Positions 22,931-33,688 of a DNA stretch of 64,000 nucleotides are shown here, in pieces. The DNA comes from Magnolia sinica. Taxonomy: Eukaryota; Streptophyta; Magnoliopsida; Magnoliales; Magnoliaceae. The stretch covers positions 92,375,501-92,439,500 of the forward strand of contig NC_080573.1 of the NCBI RefSeq assembly GCF_029962835.1, written 5' to 3'. Below the pieces are notes generated by a model, which did no database searches, was not told where the DNA came from, and was given only the letters and a program-made list of their open reading frames with translations. The position numbers and the translations under genes were made by a program. The first letter of the stretch is position 1. Each line of letters begins with the position of its first letter.

Positions 22931-24843
22931 TGTAAGTGCTAAGTTGTAAATCTAGCACCTTGAGTTGTCAAATTTTGTTGTGTCAAAACACTTCAGTATG
23001 GTTGACTTGTTTTGATAGATGGAAAGTTCACCTCCAAGTTCAAATTGATGGAAAGTTCACGTTCATTCGAAGATGAGCGTGGTGTTATCTACATCGACGT
23101 TATGTGCTCCAAGTTTGCATGTTCAACTACAACAAGAAGTTGAAGTTCATCAAGTCAAGGTACTCAAGTTCAAGTGTATCATTACTTCATTCCTTAAGCT
23201 TAAAGTTCAAGCTTATGTTAAAGCTCAAGATCAAGTGTCTAATTCAAGCTCAAGTACACTTCTTCAAGCTCAAATCACAAGAACAAGCTCAAGTACTTTT
23301 GGTCAAGTCTCAAGATACAAGTTCGAGACAAGTTCAAGAATTCAAGGTCAAGCTTCATGTGCTTCAAAGTTTCCTATCTACCGAAATGACCGATAATTCA
23401 ATTTTAATACTCACATTTAAGGTATACATGACCCTAGAAAGACCTTAGGATTAGGTCATTAACATTGCATATTTAATTTGGGTCATTGTACGTAACTTAG
23501 GCTTTGCTTCGACTAGTCCTAGTCTTTGTTCGACTAGTCCAAGCACTGGCTCGACTAGTCCAAGGATTTTCTCGACCAGTCCAGATTTAAATTCAAATTT
23601 TCAGAATTTTCTGTTAGGTCCTCAACCAGCCAAGTACCCTGCTCGACCAATAGTGGAGACTAGTTCGACCAGTCGAGTGTGACTTGATTTAAACTCCAGC
23701 AATGCGATTTTTATTCACTAAGCCGGTCGAGTGCTCTGCTCGACCAGTCGAGCGAGCCACTCGACCAGTTAAGGGTCTGTTTTATCCGATCGCACTAGAA
23801 AATTTAAAATGTTGTTCGGCTAGGACCAATCGAGTCGAACCCAGGACCTGTCGAGGGAACCGATTTGCAACCTATAAATTGAGGACATTTCTTAGAGATT
23901 TCAATTCATTCCATTCTAAATCAAGCCATCACTCTAAGAGATAAGTCCCTACTATTGTGAAGCTATTAGTTAGTAATTTTAGATTCTTTTCTAGCTTTTC
24001 TATTTGATTTTATTGATCTCCTTATTCAAATTTATTATATTAAAAGGGAACTTTGCTTTACCCTTTGAGATCTAAAATCAAATTCAAGCTAGCCCTAGGT
24101 TGCTTTAATTTAAAATTCATCTAGACCTAGAACCCTTCCACTTGTGAGATTGATCATTGAACATGTACATCTACAAGGAATCGGTTCTACTGGGCTACAT
24201 TGAAGAAAAATCTTCAGATAAGTATTATTTTAATTTTCTGTATTTTTTTGGTTTATGAGATTCAGCCAGGAAAACTCTCATCTTTTGGTTTTGTCTAAGA
24301 TCAGCTAGGAAAATCTCAGAGTGGGGTTTTTGTAATTGTGTAAGCCCATTTGAAAAACACAATTGTGAAGGTTTTAAGATGAACATTGGAAAACCATATT
24401 TCATATTGAATGTCAGTAACCCGTGGATGTGGATATTGGGAGTGGAGTAGTTGTGTGGCTGTTTCCAAATAGTTGGTGTACACACACAAACCACTATAAT
24501 TCTTGGAGTTTAGATGATGATGATGGTATATGTGTTGTGGTGAATATTGTAATTTACTTTATGCACTTGTGGTGAATGTTGTAATAACTTATTTTATTTC
24601 CTTTGCCTCTTTATTAGTTTGAGTTTTTTATACTTACCAACGTTCTAGTAAGGTTGTCATATCATAAGCCTTTGGTTTTTGGTGTTAGGTTGTCCTTAGA
24701 AGTAAGTTTGTATCAACCTCTCAAGACTAGTACATTTGAGGTTGCAATTTACTTGTGCTATCTACCTTTACTTTTTGCATTTATTTTTTATTTGGCATAG
24801 TCCTATTCACCCCCCCTATAGGACTTATAGCTCACCCTTTTCA
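22931..24843 (+). repeat. SIRE 5' LTR
   Basis: Begins TGTAAGTGCTAAGTTG and ends CACCCTTTTCA. It matches 31764-33688 along its length with many substitutions. It holds the palindrome array and TATA box, two AATTTTCTG-containing blocks after the TATA box, and a seven-C run near its end. Confidence 0.95.
23508..23879 (+). promoter_or_regulatory. TCGA-palindrome array and TATA box of SIRE 5' LTR
   Basis: About eleven copies of TCGACTAGTC/TCGACCAGTCGAG variants lie between 23508 and 23857, often perfect palindromes such as CTCGACCAGTCGAG-type pairs. They stop 15 bases before TATAAAT (23873-23879). The layout suggests a U3 enhancer next to the core promoter. Confidence 0.8.
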
Positions 24844-24845
24844 AG

Positions 24846-24857
24846 TGGTATCAAAGC
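24846..24857 (+). other. SIRE primer binding site (initiator tRNA-Met)
   Basis: TGGTATCAAAGC, one base different from the canonical TGGTATCAGAGC, two bases inside the 5' LTR. Confidence 0.92.
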
Positions 24858-24914
24858 CTAATAGTTCATTCCATTGGATTAATTTCTTGAGCTAAGCAAT
24901 CTCGAGTGTCTAAT

Positions 24915-26536
24915 ATGTCAAATCTTGATAGCCTTTCTATTACTAGGCCACCCCCATTTAATGGCTCTAATTATGCTTATTGGAAAGCCCGGATGAGAAT
25001 CTTTTTGAGGTCCATTGATGAGAGCGTGTGGCAAGCCACAGTGACTAGATGGAACCCACCTACGTTTGAAGTTCTGGGCTCCGATGGAACTAAGACTGTG
25101 AAAGAAACACCTTATTATATGTGGACCACTCTTTAGAAAAATGAGAGTAGCGTCAATGCTAAAGCTTTAAATGTAATCACTTGTGCACTCTCACCAGATG
25201 AGTTCAAAAGAATTATATCTTGTGATACTATAAAACAAGCCTAGGATATCTTAGAAATGACACATGAGGGTATGACTATTATAAAAAAAAGTCTAAACTT
25301 CAAATCCTCGCCACTAGGTTTGAGGAAATACGTATGGAAGAAAGCGAATCATTCATGGATTTCTATATTAAATTAAGTGACATGGTCAATCCTATATGGG
25401 GTCTTGGAGATAGCATCCCAAAAAGTAAAGTTTGTGCAAAGATATTGCGCTCACTTCCTGAGCGGTTCATTTTTAAGGTGACAACCATTCAAGAACTTCG
25501 AGACATAGATAATATAAGGGTGGAAGAGCTTGTCGGTTCTCTACAAACCTACGAGTTAAATTTTAAGGCTCCTAAAGGTAAGTCAATAGCCCTTAAATCA
25601 TCTAAATGTATTTCTCATGATAATAATAATTCTGATTATGAAAAATCAGAAGATGATATGGCCTTATTAGCCCAGAAGTTTTATAAGATTTTCAAAAGTA
25701 AAAAGAGAGTTGATTTTCAAAAACCCTCTGAAAAGAAAAAGAGTAGAACTTAAAATTGAAAATCACTAAAAGACAGTTAATGCTTCAACTACCATGAATA
25801 CAGGCATTTGGCAAATAAGTACCCTAAAAGGGATAAGCCAAAGAGAAAAGGCATGTTGGCCACATGGAATGAATCGTCCTCCTCTGAAGCTTCTTCTAAG
25901 TCGGATGATTTAGAACCCGAATCTACAAGTGAAGTTAAGGCCCTAATGACTTTAGCCAGAGTCACTTCCACAGATAGTTTTGATACATCTAAATATGAAA
26001 ATCTGAGGAGTGACCCTGAAAACGAAGACGATCTTTAGGATGCCTACATTGTCATATACAGGAGAGTTATAAGATTGCTGTCAAGCTTAAACTTCAAAAA
26101 GAAAAGTTTTTAAAGTTAAAAGAGGATTTTGAAAACTTAGTTTTAGAAAAATTGTATATTTCTGATTGTTTTGAAAAAAACTAAATGTGATTTAGATTTT
26201 AAAACATCTCAACTTGAAAACCTAAAATCAGAAAATGAGAAACTAAAAATGGAAGTTTCTTCTCTCTTGAGTTCAAAGGATACTTTGAGGTATGCCCAGG
26301 GAGACCCTAAACTTGAAAAATTATTAACAGGGTCAAGAAAATGTGGAGATAGATCGAGTCTGGGCTATGATAAAATCATACCTCTAAAAAGTAAGATTAC
26401 TACTACTAAGTTTGTTAAAGAAGAGTCCTCCAACTCAAAAGGGAAAAGCTTAAATCAAAATGGTTTTAAAATTCCTAAAACTTTTCAAGCTACCAAACCT
26501 AATATCAACCATATCAATCTTAGAAATCAGAATTAG
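24915..26536 (+). pseudogene. SIRE gag
   Basis: Starts at ATG 24915, 57 bases after the primer site, reading MSNMSNLDSLSITRPPPFNG then NYAYWKARMRIFLRS, the copia gag N-terminus. Further blocks are MEESESFMDFYIKLSD (25334) and KILRSLPERFIFKVTTIQEL (about 25440-25500). A damaged zinc knuckle near 25785-25830 reads C-F-N-Y-H-E-Y-R-H-L-A-N-K, with the second and last Cys and the Gly lost. A long Lys/Glu coiled-coil-like tail (26050-26330) is typical of SIRE gag. Stops at 25135, 25243 and 25751 and frame changes near 25290 and 26165 interrupt it. Confidence 0.9.
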
Positions 26537-26652
26537 AATCCCTTAACTGAGAAGATTGTTAATTTACTTAAGGAGCTTATGAAAACTAACTCGAATGGTA
26601 GAATTAATAATAACTACAAGCGTAAAAAAATCAACGGTCTCCAAAACCCAAA

Positions 26653-27045
26653 ATGGTGATGAAATGGGTCCCAAAGGTTACTTGTCTGGTTACCCACACT
26701 ACTTTCAAGGCTTCAAGTCAATCAAAGTGGTACCTAGACAGTGGTTGCTCAAGACACATGAAAGCTGACAGAGATTTGTTCACCAACTACAAAGAAATGA
26801 CTGACGAGTCAATCACATTTAGTGATGGGAACAACTATAGAATAATTGGCCAAGGTATGGTTCAACTTTTCAACCTTCCTCCTTTTGAGAATGTTTTATT
26901 CATAGAAGGCCTTAAGCACAATCTCCTAAGTATTTCACAAATCTGCGATAATAAACATAGTGTGAAAATCACTAATCAAGGTTGTGAGATTTCTAATGAG
27001 AAAGGTTATGTGATATTGAATGGTCACAGAACATCTGAAAATTGA
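26653..27045 (+). pseudogene. SIRE protease
   Basis: A 130-residue open frame contains KWYLDSGCSRHMKADRDLF (active-site D-S-G, about residues 25-43), then ITFSDGN, GKG-like IGQGMVQL, and the closing block GLKHNLLSISQICDN. This is the copia protease order. The frame stops at 27045 before the integrase zinc domain; in an active element this would be read through. The catalytic triad is intact, making this one of the better-preserved parts of the polyprotein. Confidence 0.9.
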
Positions 27046-27099
27046 TATATTGTAAGTGATACTAGCTCATCTAAATTATCCTGTTACATGCTCCAAACC

Positions 27100-27985
27100 A
27101 ATAAGACCAAATTATGACATACCGAAATCTATATAGACTGAGCAAGGCCTAACTAATAAGAGATCTACCCAAAATGAAGAAAATGGATAATATTTGTAGC
27201 GAATGTCAAATTGGGAAACAAGCAAGGAGTAGTCACAAGAAAGTAAACTCCCTTGCCACATCTAAACCCCTTGAACTCCTCCACATGGATCTACTTGGAC
27301 CTACTATAATGGAGAGTCGAGGTGGAAAGAAATACTTCCTGGTAATTGTAAATGACTTTACCAGATATACATGGGTAGCATTCATGAGAGAGAAAGTCTG
27401 AAACTCTTGATGAAGTGAAAAAGATACTTAAGCATATCCAAACTGAAAAGGAAAAAATTATTTTTAAAATCCGAAGTGATCATGGATCAGAATTTGAGAA
27501 GGAAACAATTATTTCTAAAATCCGAAGTGATCATAGATCGAAATTTGAGAATAGCAATTTTGAGAAGTTCGATAGCGATCACGGGATATCACATGAATTT
27601 TCTGCACCTAAGATACCTCAACAAAATGGGGTTGTTGAAAGGAAAAACCATGTGCTTCAAGAAATGACCAATGTTATGTTAAATAGCATGAAGTTATCTA
27701 AAAATCTTATGTTAAATAGCATGAAGTTATCTAAAAATCTTTAGGCTGAAGCTGTGAACGATGCATGTTATATAATTAATCGTGTTTACATCAAAAATAT
27801 CAAGAGATAAAAAGTCCACAGTTAAATACTTTCAAGTTTTTGGCAGTAAGTGTTATATTTTGTGTGACCGCAAAAATTTAGGGAAGTTCAACACTAAAAG
27901 TAACAAAGGGATCTTCCTAGGGTATGCTCTAAACAATCGAGCGTATCATATTCTCATCAAGAGGATTGGTGTCATTTAGGAATCC
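27100..27985 (+). pseudogene. SIRE integrase
   Basis: The pre-integrase zinc region ends ICSECQIGKQARSSHKK (about 27195). The core begins LLHMDLLGPT and FLVIVNDFTRYTWVAFMREK (to 27400), followed by a frameshift. The second catalytic block IRSDHGSEFE (about 27472-27500) is duplicated in tandem with a 51-bp unit. The third block is PQQNGVVERKNHVLQEM (about 27617-27668). A second in-frame 33-bp tandem duplication lies at 27676-27741. The C-terminal part shows YFQVFGSKCYILCDR and GIFLGYALNNRAYHI (27830-27950). Stops and shifts plus the duplications make it non-functional. Confidence 0.9.
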
Positions 27986-28153
27986 ATAAATGTAGTTATC
28001 GATGATCACCTTAATACACCACCTCCAAGTTCAGAAGATGTTGAAGTCAATTTTATAAATAAACCTAACTCTTCATCTAGTCAAGTCAACACTGAACTTC
28101 GATCAGTTAAAGACCATCCTACTGATCAAATACTAGGTAACCCTCTCACTGGT

Positions 28154-29739
28154 GTGCGTACACAAAAACAATTAGAAAACATGTGCAATTATGTATATTT
28201 TACTTCCCAAATTGAGCCAGCTAATGTAAAAGAGGCTCTTGCTGATGAAAACTGGATTGTAGCCATGCAAGATGAACTGAATCCATTCATTCAAAATGAT
28301 GTGTGGCATTTGGTTCCTAGACCAGTTGATAAACATATCATTGGAACCAAGTGGATCTTTAAAAATAAATCTGATGAGTTAGGGAATATTATAAGAAACA
28401 AGCTAGACTGGTTGTACAAGGGTACACACAGATAAAAGGGATCGATTATGATGAAACCTTTGTCCCAATAGCTCATCTTGAATCCATCAAATTATTCATA
28501 TCCATTGCTTGTTTCAAAAAAATTAAAATTTATCAAATGGATGTCAAGAGTGCTTTCTTGAACGCTGATCTACATGAGGAAATTTATGTAGAACAACCAA
28601 AGGGTTTTGAAGACCCTAAACACACTAATCATGTGTATCGCCTAAAAAAGGCACTCTATGGTTTAAAACAAGCTCCCAGGGCATGGTATGAGAAGCTGAC
28701 TAAGTTTTTACTAAGTCATAACTTTGTTATGGGGAGTGTTGATAAAACCTTATCTGTTAAGAAAATTAATGAACACATACTTATAGTGCAGATATATGTT
28801 GATGACATTATCTATGGCTCTACATGTTCTAACCTATCTTTGAGTTTGCAGAGTTGATGAAGTCCAAGTTCGAAATGAGTATGGTTGGAGAACTGAATTA
28901 CTTTTTAGGTCTGTAATTAAAACAATTTAAAGATGGTATTTTCATTTCTTAAACTAAGTATGCTCTAAACTTGGTTAAAAAGTTTAGTTTTGAAAGTGGT
29001 AAGCATTTTAATACTCCTATGAGTACAACTCTTAAGCTATCTAAAGATGCAACAGGTAAGAGCGTAGATCCTAGATTGTACCGCAGTATGATTGACAGTC
29101 TGTTATATTTAACTGCGAATTGACCTGATATTACATTCAGCGTAAGAATCTGTGCTAGATATCAATCTGAACCTAACGAATCCCACCTGATTGCTGTCAA
29201 GAGGATTATTAGGTATGTCACAAGTATAGTTAATTTAGGTCTATGGTATCCAATTGATACTAATGTTCAAATAGCTGGATACTCGGATGTTGATTGGGCT
29301 AAGAATGTAGACGATCGAAAATTCACTAGCAGTGGTTGCTTTTATGTTGGGAACTGTTTGGTTTCCTGGCATAACAAGAAACAAAGTTATGTATCCCTAT
29401 CCACAGCTGAGGCTGAATATATAGTACCTGGAAATGCATGCACTAAGCTTGTATGGATGAAAAGAATGTTGAATGATTACGGGATTGTACAAAACACAAT
29501 AATTATATATTGCGATAACTCTAGCGCAATCAATAACTCTAAGAATCCCATCTAACATTCTCGTACCAAACATATTGACATTAGGTATCACTATATTCAA
29601 GAATTAGTGGAAGAGAAAATTTATTTCTTTAGACTATGTGCAGACTGAAAACCAACTTGCTGATATATTCACTAAACCACTTGATAGAAACAGGTTTTTC
29701 AAATTAAAATTGGATATTGGTATGTGTAATTCTTCTTGA
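28154..29739 (+). pseudogene. SIRE reverse transcriptase and RNase H
   Basis: RT shows EPANVKEALADENWIVAMQDE, GTKWIFKNKSDE, a frameshift near 28415, then IDYDETFVPIAHLESIK, QMDVKSAFLNADLHEEIYVE, GLKQAPRAWYEKL and the catalytic IYVDDIIYGST (about 28790-28822), so the YVDD box is intact. A further shift follows near 28855, then MSMVGELNYFLGL and YRSMIDSLLYLTAN. RNase H shows AGYSDVDWA, SWHNKKQSYVSLSTAEAEYI and a D-N-S-S-A motif (about 29515). The tail QTENQLADIFTKPLDRNRFF ends at TGA 29737-29739 after another shift near 29635. At least four interruptions. Confidence 0.93.
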
Positions 29740-29837
29740 AATGTTCATGATTACATGCTTGTACTATTGTGTATTTTTTGTGTGATTTTATTTCATTGTA
29801 AAATTTGAGAAAAATAAAATATATGCATTTTTGTGCT

Positions 29838-29912
29838 CTCACGATCGGTCGAGGACGTACTCCACCAATCGTAGCATGACCAGTCGAGTATGTACTCGAC
29901 CAGTCATGGTGC
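29838..29912 (+). promoter_or_regulatory. Internal copy of the TCGA-palindrome motif before ORF3
   Basis: GATCGGTCGAGG, ACCAATCG, GACCAGTCGAGT and ACTCGACCAGTC lie between the end of pol and the extra ORF at 30192. They are the same motif family as in the LTR, outside the LTR. A role as an internal promoter element is possible but unproven. Confidence 0.5.
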
Positions 29913-30191
29913 ATAGGCCAAACTCCTTTTTTAAGGTGAAAAAGTACTTTTTCTCCAAAATCTTCTTCTTCTTCTCGAGTCCCTTCTCCGACCTATCGAA
30001 CCCAACTTCAATTCTTGAAAGTAAGTGGTCCATTTTCGATTTCCTTTTGGATTTAGGCTCTTTTGGTCTCATCTTGCTTGAATCTTGCATTTATTTCAAG
30101 TTTTATTATGGTTTGTTAGGTTTTCTTCCTAAAAATCTGTTGGGTTTGAAATCCTTAAATCCTTTCTTGTATTTTCTTGTTTATTCTTGCA

Positions 30192-31296
30192 ATGGAAGGT
30201 AAACCAAAGAAGAAACATACTCAAGCTTCTTCTTCTCCTTCCATTTCAATGCATACTCTTCGACCTCCCGAAGAGGACCTAGAATATGCGTGGGATATAT
30301 GTCTCCGCAACATTATTTTTAAGTGAACTGTTAATGCTAACCATCTTGTTCAATTCAACTTTATTCCCCTCCTTGTTGTTGTAGGATGGGATAACATTTT
30401 GAATTGGGGCGGACCAGCATACTGCTCCATTGCCTAAGCAATGTATGCATGCATAAGTGATGTTTTGATTGAAGTCTAACCTTCAATATTATGTTTAGAG
30501 AAGGCTCTTATAAAGTAGATCATCACTTAATTCTGGGTTGATGGAGATTCCAGTGAATGATGAAGGAATTCTCATTCCAACATTGGCTGAGAAATTGAAT
30601 GAGTCTGAAAGACATTTATTAACCAGAAATTTATACAACATGGACTCGGAATGGAGTTCCAGGGATGCACTTCGGGTCAATCATATGTTGCCCAAATACA
30701 GAGTATTACATCACATTTTTATTTTCAATGTATACCCTAGATGGTAACACAGCTGAACTAACTACCTTCATGGCACGTATTCTTCATTCAGTTGAATCCA
30801 GCATTCCAGTGTGTTTTCCTTCTTTAATCTGCTATTTCATTATCCAATTTCAACTTCATCCAAGGCATAGTGATATTCATTTCGCTTATTTAATGACCAC
30901 TCTTGCTTTACACTGTTGTGTGGTCATGCCACTGGAGAAGCTCCTACTTCTCTTTTACCTTTCAACAACTCAAATATCAACAAAATGAATTTGAGATTAG
31001 CACCTGGTCAAACTGAAAGGGATGCTAAAGAAGTTAGAGAAGAAGTTGGAGAGGAAGATGCGCTATCAACTGAAGTTGATATGGAAGATATTTATAATGA
31101 ATTAGAATCTGATGATGTTGAGGCTGATCTTGATTTTTAGCCTCCTGGTTTTGATGAGCGCTTTTGCTCACTGGAAGAGAAGGTGGATGGACTGAAATTT
31201 TTCCAAGATAAACAAATGAAGTATATGTGTAAGTATTTTAGATGCATAAATAAGGGATTACACCAAATTGATCCATCCATTCCACCTCCCTCTTAG
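30192..31296 (+). pseudogene. Extra ORF downstream of SIRE pol
   Basis: Starts MEGKPKKKHTQASSSPSISM at 30192, with a basic, Ser-rich N-terminus. Later, in different frames, come EGILIPTLAEKLNESERHLL (30556), a hydrophobic segment about HIFIFNVYP (30715), and an acidic C-terminus with EVREEVGEEDALSTEVDMED (31031-31090) followed by a short helical tail ending at TAG 31294-31296. SIRE elements carry an additional ORF here, sometimes called envelope-like; the mid-region also resembles the putative plant transposon protein family. No signal peptide or clear transmembrane anchor was found, so an envelope role is not supported. Several shifts and stops. Confidence 0.55.
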
Positions 31297-31751
31297 TCTA
31301 GTTCTGATTAGTTTGAGTACTTTTGTTAGGCTTGTAATATTTAACTTAACTTTACTATGCTTGGTGACTCTGAATTTTGGACATGTTTAAGTTTGTTTGA
31401 TGTTAATACTCCTTTAATTATGGTTTAATTTGCTAACTTTCACACTCTTTCTGACTCTCTTCACTTATTAGCTACCACATTTCACATTTTTTTTCTTCTC
31501 TTTGTCATTTTGTGACGAAAAGGGGGGAGGAATTGGGTATTTGATTGCTTATATCTTAATCTGTTTCATGATATTGTGGTTATGAGATGTATAAATGTGG
31601 ATAAAATATATGTATCTCTTAATACAAGTCTTTACTGAGCTTAAGTTGAAGGAGAGTTGATTGAGGGGGAGTTTCGTGGTTGTTTGAACTAAGTGAATCT
31701 GTGTATTAGAATAGGTTAATCTTCTGTAAGTTTGTTTTGTCACAATTTGAT
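31297..31751 (+). other. SIRE 3' untranslated region
   Basis: No coding content. It contains purine runs AAAAGGGGGGAGGAA (about 31518) and TTGAGGGGGAGT (about 31660) that resemble extra polypurine tracts ahead of the true one. Confidence 0.6.
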
Positions 31752-31763
31752 AAAGGGGGAGAT
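31752..31763 (+). other. SIRE polypurine tract
   Basis: AAAGGGGGAGAT lies directly against the 3' LTR start TGTAAGTGC. Confidence 0.88.
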
Positions 31764-33688
31764 TGTAAGTGCTAAGTTGTAAATCTAGCACCCTGAGTTG
31801 TCAAATTTTATTGTGCCAAAACACTTCAGTATGGTTAACTAGTTTTGATAGATGAAAAGTTCACCTCCAAGTTCAAATTGATAAGAAGTTTACCCTCATT
31901 CAAAGATAAGCATGGTGTTATCTAAATCAACGTTATGTGCTACAAGTTCGCATGTTCAACTACAATAACAAGTTGAAGTTCATCAAGTCAAGGTACTCTA
32001 GCTCAAGTGTATCATTACTTCATTCCTCAAGCTTAAAGTTTAAGCTTATGTAAAAGCTCAAGATCAAGTCTCTAATTCAAGCTCAAGTACACTTCTTCAA
32101 GCTAAAGTCACAAGAACAAGCTCAAGTACTTTTGTTCAAGTCTCAAGACACAAGTTCGAGACAAGTTCAAGAATTCAAGGTCAAGCTTCATGTGCTTCAA
32201 AGTGTCCTGTCTACCGAAGCGACCAATGGTTCAATTTCAATACTCACATTTAAGGTATACATGACCCTAGAAAGACCTTAGGATTAGGTCATTAACATTG
32301 CATATTTAATTTGGGTCATTATATTTAATTTAGGCTTTGCTTCGACTAGTTGTAGTCTTTATTCGACTAGTCCAAGCAATGGCTTGACTAGTCCATGGTT
32401 TTTCTCGACCAGTATAGATTTAAATTCAAATTTTCAGAATTTTTGTTAGGTCCTCGACCAGTCAAGTATCCTGCTCGACCAGTCGTGGAGACTGGTTTGA
32501 CCAATCGAGTATGACTCAACTCGAACTCCAGTAATGTGACTTTTATTCACTCAACCAATCGAGCGCTCTGCTCGACCAATCGAGCTGGCCACTCGACCAG
32601 TCGAGGGTCTGTTTTATCCGATACCACTAGAAAATTTAAAATGTTGTTCGGCTAGGACCAGTCGAGGGAACCGATTTGTAGCCTATAAATTGAGGATATT
32701 TCTCAGAGATTTCAATTCATTCCATTCTAAATCAAGCCATCACTCTAAGAGATAAGTCCCCACTATTGTGAAGCTATTAGTTAGTAATTTTAGATTCTTT
32801 TATAGCTTTTCTATTTGATTTTATTAATCTCCTTATTCAAATCTATTATATTAAAAGGGAACTTTGCTTTACCCTTTGAGATCTAAAATCAAATTCAAGC
32901 TAGCCCTAGGTTGATTTAATTTAAAATTCATCTAGACCTAAGACCCTTCCACTTGTGAGATTGATCATTGAACATCTACATCTACAAGGAATCAGTTTTA
33001 CCAGGCTATATTGAAGAAGAATCTTCAGATAATTATCATTTTAATTTTCTATAATTTTTTAGTTTGTGAGATTCATCCAGGAAAATTCTCATCTTTTGGT
33101 TTTGTTTGAGATCAGCCAGGAAAATCTTAGAGTGGGGTTTTTGTAATTGTGTAAGCCCATTTGAAAAACACAATTGTGAAGGTTTTAAGGTGAACCATGG
33201 AAAACCTTATTTCATATTTAATGCCAGTATCCCGTGGGTGTGGATATTGGGAGGGGAGTAGTTGTGTGGATGTTTGCGAACAGATGGTGTACGCACATGA
33301 ACCACTATAATTCTTGGAGTTTGGATGATGATGATGGTACATGTGTTGTGGTGAATATTGTAATTTACTTTATACACTTGTGGTGAATGTTGTAATAACT
33401 TAGTTTATTTCCTTTATCTTTTTATTGGTTTGAGTTTTTGATACTAGCAAATGTTCTAGTAAGGTTGTCTGGCCATAAGCCATTAGTTTTTTGTGATAGG
33501 TTATCCTTAAAACCAAGTTTGTATCAACCTCTCAAGACTAGTACATTTCAGGTTGCAATTTACTTATGCTATCTTATTATTTATTTATAATATCTGCCTT
33601 TACTTTCCGTATTTATTTTTTATTTGACATAGTCCTATTCACCCCCCCCCCCCCCCCCCCCCCTCGGACTTAGAGCTCGCCCTTTTTA
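31764..33688 (+). repeat. SIRE 3' LTR
   Basis: Same start as the 5' LTR; the terminal CA has become TA. The palindrome array (32341-32668) and TATA box (32694-32700) are conserved. A 22-base C run at 33642-33663 replaces the seven Cs of the 5' LTR. Confidence 0.95.
33642..33663. repeat. Poly-C homopolymer (22 bases)
   Basis: Uninterrupted C run inside the 3' LTR; the matching site in the 5' LTR (about 24810-24816) has seven Cs. It could be real slippage or a base-calling artefact. Confidence 0.95.

Larger units (their letters stand above)
22931..33688 (+). mobile_element. Full-length SIRE-type Ty1/copia element
   Basis: 10.76 kb element with LTRs of 1913 bp (22931-24843) and 1925 bp (31764-33688), a tRNA-Met primer site, gag, protease, integrase, RT, RNase H, an additional ORF after pol, and a polypurine tract. 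Flanks ATCCT (22926-22930) and ATGCT (33689-33693) match at four of five bases. LTR length, the coiled-coil gag tail and the extra downstream ORF fit the SIRE/Maximus lineage. Stops and shifts in gag and pol make this copy non-autonomous. It is inserted in the leader of a decayed PMD gene. Confidence 0.93.

Noticed and set aside
30192..31296. Envelope protein for the SIRE extra ORF
   Set aside because: No signal peptide, convincing membrane anchor or cleavage site was found; described only as an extra ORF.
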